Shown here: one piece after another, positions 34,912 to 46,979 of the stretch | How the letters are laid out: every line of letters begins with the position of its first letter | How positions within the stretch are numbered: position 1 is the stretch's first letter | Source of the DNA: Alectoria sarmentosa | Lineage: Eukaryota; Ascomycota; Lecanoromycetes; Lecanorales; Parmeliaceae | Direction: 5' to 3' | DNA: 64,000 nucleotides | NCBI GenBank assembly: GCA_009733775.1 | Contig: WOGZ01000191.1 | Location: forward strand, 1-64,000 | Program-made: the position numbers and the translations under genes | Notes under the pieces: model-generated | What the model was told of the DNA's origin: nothing | Database searches by the model: none | The model's input: only the letters and a program-made list of their open reading frames with translations

Positions 34912-37691
34912 ATGACCACGCTCCTGCGGCGGTCGAGCAACCTCGCCAGATTATCGCAGACGCATATCGACGCGAACGTCTACCCGCTATCTTATTCTCT
35001 ACACAGATCTCTTGCAGGAACAGCCTACCGTCCAACGCCGAGAATACGAACTTACGCCACTGTCAAGCCCGGTGATTCAAAAGACGGCAAAAATGCGGAT
35101 ACCAAAAAAGCTAGAAAGCAGGTAAAGAAAGATGGGAGCAAGTCAGGAAAGCCCGCACGGGGCTTCGAGAGCCTCTATCGCGCAGCAGGTCCCTTGTCTC
35201 ATCAAGGCGCCTCAGAGGCCAAAAAACAGACAGACTCTCCCCAGATGTCCATGCTCACCAAGGAAGAACAAGAGGCGCTGGACAGCCTGCTAAGTACGAT
35301 CAGGAAAGGGTTACCAGCTTCGGAGGCGACCGCGGTCGAAAAGTCATTCGAAGAATTCAAACGCAAAGGCATACCTCTTGAGATCCGAGAGGTCATGGCA
35401 AATTTGAAAAACCGCCCTCTGGACCTTGCAAGTGCTGCGAAGCTAGTTCATTGGACTGGGAAGTTGGCACGGGAGGAAGCGTCGAAACGGATTGCAGACG
35501 AGTTTGAAGGCTCGACCTCGTCAACGTCAGGAAAGGACAAGAAAAATAAATCCAAGGGAGATAGTAAGAACAAGCCTGGGGAGATGAATTTTAAAGAATT
35601 CACCGCGAATCTGGACACCGGAACTTTCTTGATCACTGCTTTCGTGGCATACTTGCTATACCGCACCGTCATGCCAAGCGAGAACTCGAAAGACATAACA
35701 TTCCAAGAATTCAAGACAACGTTCTTCGATAAGGGCCTGGTGGACAAGCTTACGGTGATCAATCGCCACCGGGTCCGCGTCGACCTCCATCGGGAAGCCA
35801 CTGGCAGAATGTACCCGGAAAGCCCAGCACAGCATGGCAATTTCCGTTATTACTTCAGCATTGGATCTGTGGAGGCATTTGAGAAACAGATAGAGGAGGC
35901 GCAGAATTCGCTGGGCATTCCGAGCTCGGAGCGCATACCAGTTTCCTATGTGAATGAGACAGGATGGGTGAATACTTTGATGCCTCTTGCCCCAACAATC
36001 CTCTTTGTCGTCGGAATCTACTGGATATCGATGCGTGCTAGTGGGAGAGGGGCTGGTGGTTCAAGTGGAATTTTTGGAATTGGTAAAAGCAAAGCCAAGA
36101 AGTTCAACCATGAGACAGACGTCCAGATCCGCTTCAAGGACGTCGCTGGTATGGACGAGGCCAAACAGGAGATCATGGAATTCGTCAGCTTTTTGAAGAC
36201 GCCAGACCAATACCAGAGGCTAGGAGCTAAGATCCCTCGAGGTGCGCTTCTGTCTGGTCCGCCAGGTACTGGTAAGACACTTCTGGCGAAAGCTACGGCG
36301 GGCGAATCACAAGTACCTTTCTTCAGCATAAGCGGTTCCGAGTTCGTGGAGATCTTCGTTGGTGTCGGAGCCTCGCGCGTCAGGGATCTCTTCCAGAACG
36401 CTCGCAAAAATTCGCCTTGCATCATCTTCATTGACGAGATCGACGCTGTGGGTAAAGCAAGAGGCAAGGGTGGATTTTCAGGAGGCAATGACGAAAGAGA
36501 GGGAACATTGAACCAGATCCTGACAGAGATGGACGGCTTCAACACTACCGAACAGGTCGTCGTCCTAGCGGGTACTAACAGACCAGATGTATTGGATAAG
36601 GCTCTTCTACGTCCCGGTCGCTTTGATAGACATATTGCCATCGACCGCCCAACAACGGAAGGCCGAAAGCAAATATTCCTGGTGCATCTTAAAAAGATAG
36701 TGACGAACGAGGACATGGATCACTTAACCGGTAGGCTAGCAGCACTAACCCCAGGCTTTTCTGGTGCCGACATCGCCAACTGCGTTAACGAAGCCGCTCT
36801 CATCGGTAAACATTCTGCCTATCTCATTTCGCTGGAGACCGCGGGCTAATTTTGTCTTTAGCTGCCCGCACAAGCGCCGACAAAGTATCAATGACTCACT
36901 TCGAACAGGCCATTGAGCGCGTCATTGGCGGTCTTGAAAAGAAATCTCTCGTCTTGAATTCTGAAGAGAAACGCACTGTCGCCTACCACGAAGCCGGCCA
37001 CGCCATCTGCGGCTGGTTCTTCAAATACGCAGATCCTCTCCTCAAAGTTTCCATAATTCCCCGCGGCCAAGGAGCTCTCGGCTACGCTCAATATCTTCCC
37101 CAAGGCGACTCATACCTCATGAATGTGAACCAGCTTATGGACCGTATGGCCATGACACTTGCTGGCAGAGTCAGTGAGGAGTTGCACTTTGACACCGTTA
37201 CCTCAGGAGCAAGCGATGATTTCAACAAAGTCACACGTATGGCAACGGCTATGGTCACGAAATGGGGCATGTCCTCTAAGATCGGCTACATTTTTTACGA
37301 AGACGATCAGCAGCAACAACTGCATAAACCCTTTTCTGAAGCCACAGCGCAGAGCATTGACAGCGAAGTTCGCCGCATAGTGGACGAGGCATACAAGCAA
37401 TGTCGAGACTTGCTTACCGAAAAGAAGAAGGAAATTGGTCTAGTTGCAGAGGAGTTGCTGAGCAAGGAGGTGATTGGAAGAGACGACATGGTTCGCATCT
37501 TAGGGAAGAGACCGTTTGAAGATAATAAGGAGTTTTCCAAATACTTCGATGGCACTGGAGGCAAGAGCGCACCGCCCCCGCCCCCACAAGAGCTGATTGA
37601 TCGTCCGCATGTGGGAGAGGGGCCGAATGTACCTACTCCTGGGGTGGCCATTCAGAGGATATGGGACAGGAGGGCAAACTTATTTTCTTGA
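34912..37691 (+). CDS. AFG3: Mitochondrial m-AAA protease subunit (Afg3/Yta12 family)
   Basis: Exons 34912-36805 and 36862-37691 flank a 56-bp intron and give 907 aa. A basic, Ser/Arg-rich presequence ([13 protein letters not shown]) targets mitochondria. Transmembrane segments lie near residues 238-253 and 357-373, bracketing an intermembrane-space domain. The AAA module has Walker A GPPGTGKT (449-456), Walker B IIFIDEID (504-511) and the RPGRFDR second-region arginines. The intron falls just after NEAAL, and the metalloprotease zinc site HEAGH is at 674-678. The complex degrades misfolded inner-membrane proteins and matures ribosomal protein MrpL32. [20 protein letters not shown] and [15 protein letters not shown] favour the Afg3 branch over Yta12, which I hold as probable only. 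The intron contains an in-frame TAA, so it must be removed. Confidence 0.94.
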
Positions 37692-38096
37692 AGCATTTCT
37701 GCATTAAGCTATTGATCATAGCTTGGGCGTTTGATGGAAGTGGTTTGTTCATAGCTGGAATCACATGGGTAGATTAGGAAAATCATCACTCGTCTACTCT
37801 TAAGTCCTTGGTTCAACTATTGCTCTATTATTGTTTGCTTGCTCTATACCAGACTCCTATTCGAGGTGTCATCTCATGATTAAAACTATCTCCGGGCACT
37901 GACATTGATGAGCTTGCTCGTCCAGGATGTCCTGAATGAGCAGCAGGGGGAGTGACTTGATGGAGCGATCATTTAGGATTCGCTCCGGTTGCTTCCCCTT
38001 GCTTGTTTTGCAGACAGTGGTTTTGTCTTCATCCTCTTGCTTGTTTCCCTCAATAAGACTCCAACATCCAGAAACAGGCCATGTTTCTCTTTCTGC
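37692..38096. other. Intergenic region, nothing recognised
   Basis: 3' flanks of two converging genes; no coding or repeat signal. Confidence 0.5.
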
Positions 38097-38807
38097 CTAG
38101 AAGACTTCGGCGAGGGTGTTTGATTCTTTAGAACGACGATGAAAGACTGTAAACGCGCAGTAATGTACTTGAGGCTCTATGACTCCTTGTCGACGCCTCT
38201 CTCTCTCTCTCATTGCTTTGGAGCTAATCGAGTTCTCCGTGAACCCGATTTTGAGCGTAATATGAGAAAGGTGGTCGGCTCTGGTAACGATCTCGTTGAG
38301 AATATCGAGGCTTACGTACGGCTCGTCGCTGTGGCGTGTGTGATCGTGAATGACCATCCTAGCGTCAGCGTTGGCGCCGACCCTCGGGTGAATGTACCTC
38401 TGCCTGAACAGTTGTAGATTCGCCAAAACAAGTTCACTTGCTTTGGTGATTCTCTCATCTTCCAATTCCTGCTTGATTGTCTTTGACAATTCTTGTCTGA
38501 GATCTCGCTCGAGATCTGCGCGGACATCATTATAAACCTTTGAGATCAAGATAATTCTGAGATTTGCTCGAATGCTATTGGAGAGTTCCTCGATACAAGA
38601 GTTTCGGATTGCTTCCGTAGTGTTTTCTTCAACCTCTTGTCTCAAAGAGTCACGAATTCCGGATTGAACTTCCTCAGCTAGCCGTGCTCTGATAGTGGCC
38701 GTAAGGTTCGGAGAGCAAGTCTCGCATTGGCATGGGTGTGAGTTTGGCTTCACGTAGTTAATAGCTATTTGAGGTAGGGTTAAGGGGTTGATAATTGTGT
38801 CTAGCAT
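38097..38807 (-). CDS. Hypothetical helical protein with regular charged repeats
   Basis: A single exon of 236 aa with an ATG at 38807. A Cys-rich spot (HPCQCETC, residues 25-32) is followed by about 100 residues of amphipathic helix in which blocks such as RARLAEEV, RDSLRQEV, SNSIRANL and RADLERDLRQEL recur roughly every 18-22 residues, suggesting a coiled coil. The second half (RQRYIHPRVGAN onward) is hydrophilic. I do not recognise the family, and there is no signal peptide or membrane segment. Composition and the uninterrupted frame look coding, but transcription evidence is needed. Confidence 0.5.
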   Translation of the reverse strand: MLDTIINPLTLPQIAINYVKPNSHPCQCETCSPNLTATIRARLAEEVQSGIRDSLRQEVEENTTEAIRNSCIEELSNSIRANLRIILISKVYNDVRADLERDLRQELSKTIKQELEDERITKASELVLANLQLFRQRYIHPRVGANADARMVIHDHTRHSDEPYVSLDILNEIVTRADHLSHITLKIGFTENSISSKAMRERERRRQGVIEPQVHYCAFTVFHRRSKESNTLAEVF

Positions 38808-39759
38808 ATCTCGAAGCTATAAACAAAGGGCTGCAAGGCGTTGCTCATGCTTGAAGACAATCTCGATATTTTTCTTCGAGGTTGTTTGTAGAAAGGCGAG
38901 ATCCAGTCGTATCTTCTCCGTAACTAACGTGTGATTGTATAGTGAGAAGAAGCCGCATAGTGGGGAAGGACTGGTCCTAGCGATCAGTACTCAGGTGGGA
39001 ATTTCTATTGGATGGCGTCAAAGAGACTTATGGTCTTGTTGGACCTGCTCTCCATGGTGAAGTATTGCACACACAAATCGTTGACATGTCTACTAGCATA
39101 TATGCTTGATGTTGTTGATGGAGAATATAAGTTAGGATCATGCTATTGGATTTTGGAGGATGTAGGTTAGAAGGAGGAAGAGTGTTGGAAATCTCGGGGT
39201 TTTAATACCGAGGATGCCCATATTGAATCCTTCTGAAAAACGTGAAACGTACAGAGAATTGAAGACGAGAATGAATACAAAACGTGAATGCTTCTCGAAC
39301 AGAAAGGAATACAGAAAGAAGTAGCAATGAGAATGACGGCAAAAGGCGACTGATAGAAGTCTACACGAACAAATCTCCATTCTTTAAATCCCTACCTATT
39401 TCAACATCGATCAAATACCAGACGTACACCACTCACGGTATTCAACCTGTCTCTTCCCGCGATCAAACCTCTCACGGTCCTGGGACTTCAAAAAGACATT
39501 ACGACTCTGTCGCAAGATCTTCACTGCTTTGCCCGGAATCCCTTTATTCACGCTTGGATCTGCGGCGTTCTCATTCTGCCATCTGCTAGCTTTCAGGCTA
39601 TATGCTCTCTTGACAATACCGTCAAAGGCGTCCCTAGGTACGCCGAGGACCTTGTAGTGGTCAGGGAAGTGAAACCAGATTTAAATCTTGGGGAGGAAAT
39701 CTAGATTCGCACAGACATGACAGTCATTGCTCATTTCACAACATATCGATGGTGGATGA
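38808..39759. other. Intergenic region, nothing recognised
   Basis: About 950 bp without a plausible gene; short AT-leaning frames only. Confidence 0.5.
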
Positions 39760-40331
39760 TTATCGATTCTCACCAGCTTCGTTAATACCCCCTATGGATT
39801 GGACTCCCCTAAACAGGGAGCGGTAGCCACTGTTGATTTCCGAACTCACAAAGTCACGACCATTATTGACTCTCATGACCAGGTGTTTTTTATCGACAGT
39901 CGGAAGATACGTCCACAGTATTCTGGACAGAAAAACGATCAAGAGGACCGATAGAAGTGCGTTGTTAAAGGTAGTTGAGATCTGGACCAAGCTCCTGATA
40001 CTCCAGGCATTACCGCCGTGTTGGCGATCATGACTGGTCGGAAGGGACTTGTCAGTTCGAGGTGGCGATGATCGCTCGGGACCTCTCCTTTTGACCTCGG
40101 TGGTTGGTATGTCGCTCCCATCCATTGTCACAAGATCGACCTCTTGGTTGCTGGCCACCGATGGCAGAGCGATAGTGGAATGAGGCAAGGCATGAAAGGA
40201 CAAGGATTTTCGGATATCGCTAGTCGGAAAGCGAGATCCTTTTTGAGTCCCTTTGTGGGCAGACCACACGAGGCCAGCTCGTGTCTAAGGTCGACAGCCC
40301 TGATTGCCATGAAAGGCTCATAGGAAGGCAT
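39760..40331 (-). pseudogene. SAP-motif / transmembrane locus split between two frames
   Basis: The ATG at 40331 opens a frame with a SAP-like DNA-binding helix pair (AVDLRHELASCGLPTKGLKK), which runs to a stop near 40128. The overlapping second frame, open from 40269 to 39760, encodes a Pro/Arg-rich segment, a transmembrane helix (ALLSVLLIVFLSRILW) and a 40-residue tail. Either a frameshift separates an N-terminal SAP motif from a C-terminal membrane anchor, or a 50-bp GT-AG intron (about 40272-40223) joins MPSYEPFMAIRAVDLRHELA directly to the second frame and deletes half of the SAP motif. SAP-like folds with membrane anchors occur in inner-nuclear-membrane proteins, so that is one possible origin. 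Function and integrity are unresolved. Confidence 0.45.
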
Positions 40332-41408
40332 GTTCGAGATGAGAGTAGGACGTAAAATAGTCTTCAGAGATTTCAGTAAACGGGAAAGATGGAATTTGAA
40401 ATGTGAGAGCCAGCATAGGATTGGGGATTGGAAGTCAATGAATAAATGACAAGGTAAATTCTGCGCAGGGCGCATTCAAGGAGCTGCATCGCTTTGTTGT
40501 TGTTGTTGTTTTGGCATGTGGAAATTGAGGATATCGTAACAAAGAAATGACAAAAGGCCTAACGCACGCTGATTATCACTCATGAGAAAGCGAAATTTTA
40601 GACCGCCTAATGAGTTGGTTGGTTCTGACAAAGTGGGAGAATAACCCTGGGTTCCTTCGTTCAATAGATCCCAGACGTGACCTGATCCTCGTCTCCATAC
40701 CCATCGTTCACCCCGAATTCAACTTCTGAATGTCATCGTGCAGCAGTGCTTGTGCCGCCTGGGTATATGTGAAACAGTCGCGGCATTTCTCTTCAAATCA
40801 TAGGCTCCCCGTCAGCCCCTAAATAACAGGCCTAGAAGACGGACGGCGGGCACGGCGAAGAGCAGAGTATCTGCAGGAAGATATCCAGGCAGGATTGGGA
40901 ATTGACCGCACAAATTGCAAACCACCAATAAAAATTGAGCGAAGACTCTTCTGGGTAAGGCCTCCCTGGATCTTGCACTTTGTCTCGTCACGACTCGATT
41001 AGGAAGCGAAGCATCTCAGGTTCCTAAAGCCACAGATGTATCCGGGGAACGACCAGGCAGCCGGCCTAGTCGCAGCCATGAATAGTGCAGCCTCAGTGGG
41101 AGTTGTCAAGATGTGGAGATCTCCTCTCTTCATCATATATCAGTGATGAGGAGACCGACGAACAGCTATCACTGCAGAGACCACCGGTAATTTGCCTCGC
41201 TAGTTTCAAGTGCTTCATGTACAATCAAAAAGATTCGGCATGATCAGTTGGTCACTATTTTATGAGAATGACGAGATCAGTGGAGCACTTCATAGGCGGA
41301 AAGTCCTCTTACTGTTGTCCTTCAGCAGCATTTGCTTCAATAGCTTGTATGTTGACTTGGTGTGAAGCGTAATCTCTGGATATTGAGTCATAATCTAGTA
41401 AGTGGCAG
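40332..41408. other. Intergenic region, nothing recognised
   Basis: About 1.1 kb including a short (GTT)n run near 40497-40510. No gene seen. Confidence 0.5.
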
Positions 41409-43305
41409 TCACCCATCTGAGTCCTCTACTGGTTGAACCTCTATTGTAACACCTTCTCCTCGGTCTGGCCTTCCATTAATTATGTACTTTCCAGCGATCA
41501 AATCCTTAGCAACAACCTCTCGAGTTCTACCCAAGCTTTCGATGTCAGAGATCCGGTCAAGTGTAGCCTTCAAATGTTGCTCGAACCCGGGCTCGCAGCA
41601 GATCTGACGGAAAGCATTTGCCATGGGAACAGAGTCAGCTCGAACCATGGCCTGAGCATCAATGGTGAAAATGTTGATATGGTCATAGCTCTGGATGAAA
41701 TCTGCTCTTGTCATGATCTCTCTGGCTTTATGCAGAGGTATTTGCGGTAGCAGTTGGCCCGGTCCTGGGTTGTTGGTACCTTTGCCGACGATCTCCTTCT
41801 CCTGGTCGACGAGAGCTTTGGCCAACACCATAGCTGCTGCTGCGTATTTTTGTTGATCCATTACATCGTCATCCATATCTTTGCCTAAGATCCAACACTT
41901 GTTCAGAAACCAGGTCTCCTCTGTTCGACAGATGTGATCACAAGTCTCCAGCATGTCTAGTGATTTGGCAACACGGTTGAGAAAAGTCAGCCGTCCACCA
42001 ACTCGGCAGAAGATCTCCTCAAGAACTTTGGTGGGGGGATCTTCCTTGAAGTTTCTCACACGATACTGTCTCAAGGCCGACATAGCTTGGTCCTTTGGCA
42101 AATCAAGCACAGGAAGGACATCCATTCGCGTGGAGTATTGCTTGAGGCGTTCATAGACCCAGTAGTCATCGCTGTTGAAAACAACCGTTACCAGATTACT
42201 TGCGGCCCACTGCTCGGCGCGTTGCTGGATAAGCTCCAGGAGGTCTCGACCATCCTCGTCATCCCTTAGCAAATGGGTGCTGTTGATGATGAGCACTAAA
42301 GGTTTTCCGACAGTTTCACGCCGCCTCAAAGCAACCTTTTCAAGTTTATTGAACGCTCGTTCAATGTCGAGGAGAGCTGTATTTCCTTCTCGAGGGCCCT
42401 TAATGCTGAACAGACTGCCAATGTAATCCTCGTGAAATTCGTAGTCAAGGGCTTTACCGAGCCGTATACGAAATATTTCGAGGTCCGCATGCGCTTCAAA
42501 CATAGAAATGCCCTCCCCACCCACTTTCTGCATGGCATCTAGCAGCATCGATGATTTCCCCGTGCCTTTTTCGCCAATGATAAGATGATAATGTCCGCGG
42601 TGTGTACCATTGACAATCTACAGAGAGATTCAGAGTCAGTATTATACCTACGAGGTGAAGAGTCCAGCCGTTGCACGAGCCTCGAGACCTAACGTACGTA
42701 CCTCGTCTATCTTGAGCTGTTCGGCCTTTCGTATCCAAGGCTGGTCGTCTTCTTCCAGCACCGTGTTCGGAATGCTCTTTCCTAGAGCGGCTAAGTCAAG
42801 AACTGGATCGCCTGGTTCAAACGCTTTCGTCATCTTTCGGAGAACTAGGTATTTATAGTACTACGAATAATCTGAGTCAGCATCCCTTCTCCAAAGCAAA
42901 GACCTATATAGTGAAGCAGGTCGAAGAGTAGTCCGGAACAGGAATGTCTTGTTCCAAAAGTCTACATACCCGGTGATAGCCATACCCTGCAAGCCCTAGT
43001 ACGAGGATTGAGGCAAAGGTTGTGGCTGCGCTTTCAAACATTTTGAAAAGTGTTGGACTCCAGCTGAATCGTGTCTTCCTTGGCCCAATCTGCGTATATT
43101 CTTCGGCATCTTCCCCCTGTAGCTCGATCTGCCCAGGCGTGGGTCCGCCGATACTGCCAACGTAACGCCTAGAATACAGACAGAGCGAGAATTCCATGTG
43201 CGAGCGTGCCCCAACAGGTTCAAGGGGTGAATAGGATCTTGTAATTTGTTGGCTGTAGCGCTTGAAACCCTCTAAACGCCAGCGAAAAGACTTTGCATAT
43301 ACCAT
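41409..43305 (-). CDS. P-loop AAA-like ATPase with N-terminal membrane segment
   Basis: Exons 43305-42970, 42860-42702 and 42617-41409 give 567 aa; introns are 109 and 84 bp. The Arg/Ser-rich N-terminus (MVYAKSFRWRLEGFKRYSQQ) resembles a mitochondrial presequence. A hydrophobic segment (TTFASILVLGLAGYGYH, about residues 94-110) follows. Walker A is GEKGTGKS (180-187) and a probable Walker B strand is PLVLIINSTHLL. The C-terminal half is helical, as in STAND/Orc1-like ATPases (RVGGRLTFLNRVAKSLD). The role is unknown: probably a membrane-tethered ATPase, possibly of the mitochondrial inner membrane. It resembles a fungal-specific ATPase group rather than a classic AAA protease or chaperone. Confidence 0.8.
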
Positions 43306-43372
43306 TTTGCAGAAGCGTAGAATCTGCGAAATGAAGGGAACGCAGCCAAGAAACGGGCTTTGCAGATTGTAA

Positions 43373-43624
43373 AGATCACATCAGCCAAGTCACACCTACG
43401 TTCAATTCCTGGAATTTCGTGCAACCAATAGATTTATTGAGGAATTTGTGGCGGTATTGGACCACTTCAACGGTGCCGGCTCGGCAGACCCTGGAAATAG
43501 GGAACGGAGGGATTTGCGTGCCCATCGAGCCCTTGAGTGCGATGCGCTCAATGAATTAAAGAAGGTGCAACTCTTACTAGATCGGAGGGGTATGTATAGG
43601 CTACTCATACGCCGGGACACCTAA
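43373..43624 (+). other. ATG-less coding-like open frame, 83 codons
   Basis: Between a TAA at 43370 and a TAA at 43622 the plus strand reads a helical, charged sequence without any early ATG (FIEEFVAVLDHF, ECDALNELKKVQLLLDRRG). It ends 12 bp before the second candidate MITE. Composition looks coding, so it may be a truncated gene or a terminal exon whose upstream part is lost. I do not recognise the family. Confidence 0.3.
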
Positions 43625-43635
43625 GATGGGTTTAT

Positions 43636-43799
43636 ACTCGTGCGGCCGACAAGTCTGTCTTCTTGGCAGTCCGGCACGGGACTACCCACCAATTGACATA
43701 TCTCATTCCTCCCCATCCTGATGCTAAACCAGATACATCCGTAGCCCTATCCAATCTCGGCTAGACTGCCAAGAGCGTAGACTTAGGTACTCTATCTGC
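43636..43799. mobile_element. Candidate MITE, copy B (about 155-165 bp)
   Basis: The left end repeats exactly the 21-mer that opens copy A at 16264. Positions 43664-43693 (TTGGCAGTCC then TACCCACCAAT) match the right end of copy A read on the minus strand. The right end, read on the minus strand from about 43790, carries AAGTCTACGCTCTTGGCAGT, an inverted match to the left inner segment, but its outer 12-15 bp have diverged. So the element is inverted relative to copy A. No coding capacity. Confidence 0.65.
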
Positions 43800-44845
43800 C
43801 CTATCAATCAAGGGTTTCTACAGGTCCAAATATCTTGAACAAGTTATATCGACGGCAAGAGCGAGATTTTGGGTACGTCTAATGGTGAACAATGGTGTTC
43901 TCATCACAAGATCACACAGTTGTGGTCATGTCATGTCATATCATGATACCGCTTCTGTTAAGCAGGATAGGCCTTGGCGGTCTTGGCACAAATTGGGACT
44001 ACAGTATTGAATGAAAACAGCCAATATTGGCCCCAACAGTAGCAAAAGTTGGCCCAATTTTCCGCGCCCTACAAACGATCCAAACGATTTCCTCGCCGAG
44101 GGTAAACAAGTCCGGCAACCCCCGGAACACTGCGCATGAGGCGATGGTGGTGGGGGTCCTCCGGGTTCGCGGGTCCTTCGGGTCCTTGGCTCCTCGGGTT
44201 GCATTATTGTCTTTCGGGTCCTCCTCGAGTGCAACGTAAGCACAGTCAGATCTCAGGGATCAGTTTCCATCAGCTCCTAGCTACCTAGTCCTTGTCACAA
44301 CTTTAATGGAGTTGGTGTATGCGCAGATCGGCTCGACTGGCGCCTCGCTAAGCCCTAGAATTCGAAGAAGGGAGGGGGGTCCGCGGATTTGCAGATGATG
44401 CTTTCATTTTCATTTTTAATGGAATGAAATGAAACGAAAAAGTAATGTACGAGTGATTAACGTCGTATATGGTATTTGAGCTTTTCTTGATATTGTAGAA
44501 TGTTTCGTGAATTGGAGATGTTTAACGGGATAATAGTATTGCTGCAGTGTCGAGCGATTACATGAGAGTACCTTCAGGCCTGAAGGGTACGACACTTGCA
44601 TGCGCTTTTGCTACATGTAGGGTTCCTACGACAATCTTGATGTTATATGAATATTAGAAGTGATCTCTCAATATGAATCGATCAGCTGCTTTCGGTGCCA
44701 TTCGTTAAGCCCCCAAGAAAGGTTGATTCGCCGCATTATTGTGATATAAAAGCTGTACTCTCACCTACAGAGAGGAGATCAAGAAGAACTTTTTTTGCCT
44801 ATATCTTTCTCATTCTGCGTCATCCTTCGTTGTTGCACAAAATTG
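43800..44845. other. Intergenic region, nothing recognised
   Basis: About 1 kb with a GGGTCC/CGGGT short repeat near 44155-44225. No gene seen. Confidence 0.5.
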
Positions 44846-46314
44846 TCAGCTGCTTGGGCTGCTTTTGCCGCTGTCATCCTCAGCGCTGCCTACTCTGACA
44901 TCAACAGTCTTCAGAATTCCTGACTCCAAGTTCGCCTTGGGCACACTATGGAGCGGTAGGAAACTCTCTCTCCCACTATCGTAGCTGACGGCTCGGATTG
45001 CTTCCCTGCTCCATGGTTTCAAAGGAATATATTTCTTTTGCGAACTTTTGGAGCCTCTCGAGCTCCCAGACGCCTCAGGGCTAGCTCGGCTCCGCGCAAA
45101 CGCGTTGGTGATCCTTGCGAGGCTTTTGAATGTGTAGAACTGCCCAGAGCGAGAACTTGGCACCGAAATTTCATTCTCGTTTGGAGGGGCCTTGCCTCTC
45201 AACTTGTGTACCGTACCCAAGACGAGCGAACGGCAGGGTGGAATAGAGCCGGCGATAATGCCAACAGAATACTCGGCACTAGTCCAAGTTGACAAAGGAA
45301 CAGCATTCCCTATTGGAGGTCAACTGGTTGTGGATCAGGACGGAGAAAGTCGATGCAGTACATACATGTATGATCTGTTGTTGAATCGAGACTTCTTATC
45401 AAAGTAATTCTAACAATGCCACATATCATTGCTCTAAGAACCGCAGGTGTCAGTTGTATTCTTAACTTTGAGGAGTCCTCGACATCAATGTGCAGCGGCG
45501 AGTGATCAAGCAGAGGCACCGACTTACAGTGAGCCTAAACAAAGTAATGACAGCACTGAAATTTTTAGTCTTCGGCTCATTTGAAGATCCCCAATTATCT
45601 GGAAAGGGAGGGCAGCGCAGAGAAAGTCGGTAAAAATAGACATGGCTATTGAGAAGTTACAATCAGCGTCGGCAACATTTCAGGAGGTTTGGGCACCAAA
45701 CCAGTTGAGCAGTATGAAACGTCTGTCAATGCAGAAGGGGGAAGGCATTTGGCCGTCATTTCTACCGTGGGATCCCAAACCCCAGCAATCGGCCTACACT
45801 GTACGAATAGTATGACGATAGTCGCAAAAGTGGAGCTGACCAAGAGAGCGATGGTGGCAAAAAGTGAGGCCCTGAGCCAGCTTCGCAAACCGCCAATCTT
45901 CAGAAGAAACAATGCCACAGATAGCTTCACCAGACAGATAATCAGATTTGTAAATAACCCGGAGACGAAGTTCAATTTCCCTAATCGAATGCGCTGTGCG
46001 ATGTCCAAGTAGTAAATGTGCCTCCCAAAGCCAACACGCGTCAGGGACACGTCGACTCCGAATTTTGCTACAGTGAGACACTGTCGTTACTCTTGGTAAG
46101 CTGTCAAGAACAACCGTTGTGTTCTGGTCAACAGAGATCTCACCAACGCAGCCAGCATAGTCCAATCATCCCAGCCAAAGTGTTTTTTTCCTTTTGCGCG
46201 CGCAACAAAGCGTACCGTTACAACGGCAACGGAAAGGCTGACCAGAACAGCCCAAATAGTGATTATTGTGGGTGCTCGACTCTGGTCACCACCTGGGGGA
46301 GGCCCATCATTCAT
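44846..46314 (-). CDS. Rhodopsin-domain integral membrane protein
   Basis: Five exons (46314-46144, 46080-45702, 45645-45528, 45433-45366, 45309-44846) with 56-94-bp introns give 399 aa. It starts outside the membrane with a short N-terminus, then helices and motifs of the fungal rhodopsin-like family: KKHFGWDDWTMLAAL, GFGRHIYYLDIAQ, ICLVKLSVALFLLKIG, VQCRPIAGVWDP, and PLSTWTSAEYSVGIIAGSIP before a Ser-rich cytosolic tail. The acceptor after the first intron is TAACGACAG at 46081; the nearer CACTGTAG would break the frame. It is probably an orphan plasma-membrane receptor or scaffold. It is distinct in sequence from the family member at 13704-15118, so it is not a recent duplicate. Confidence 0.86.
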
Positions 46315-46979
46315 TACGCAAACTCTCTTTTTTTAGCGTGAGCGCTGTCAATGATACTGAAAACCGGCCAAGAATTGTTTTCTCAATCCGTCTTTGAAAT
46401 CGAGGCGATTCATAACACGGACAGAGTGAATTTCAGCGAGAATTGGTCTGGAATCTGGCTTCAGCTATTGGGGGGGGGCTTGCCTTATTTGAGTTCTTTT
46501 CTTGGCCAATGCTGACACAATCAGGCATTAGCATACGTTTGTGGAGGAGGTCAGGCGTAGGAAACTTAGGGCATGGAAATATGCGAGTTCCAATAGATGT
46601 GTGTGATGCGGCTTATCCGAGGCAGCATTAGACAGCTTGCCATCGCATAACCCGCTGCATGCACAAGTCAACAAATGCCTCAACGGTTGCAAGATGCAGG
46701 ATGTAACGAAGACATCGCAGATCTGCGCTTGGTATTTGTCGGCCATCATTCACCTCGGTAATATAGAGTAATCTTTGCCTATCTTTATTTTTTTTCATGC
46801 CAATCGCTATGCTTATTCAAACGGTCGAGAGCCGCCACCCAACTCAGCTTCGGACCGTTACCCTCTTATAGTCATCGACGCCCACTCACCCTACGCGCTA
46901 AAAGTGCCTCCCGCGCGCGATGTAAATAAGTAGTGTGCGCCTTATCAAAATCTGGTGGGGGGTTGCGCCAGCCCTTGCG
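46315..46979. other. Intergenic region, nothing recognised
   Basis: Upstream region of the rhodopsin-domain gene, leading into the AT-rich patch. No gene seen. Confidence 0.5.

Noticed and set aside
36018..36716. Minus-strand 232-codon frame inside AFG3
   Set aside because: Antisense shadow of the AAA domain; no homology and no promoter context.
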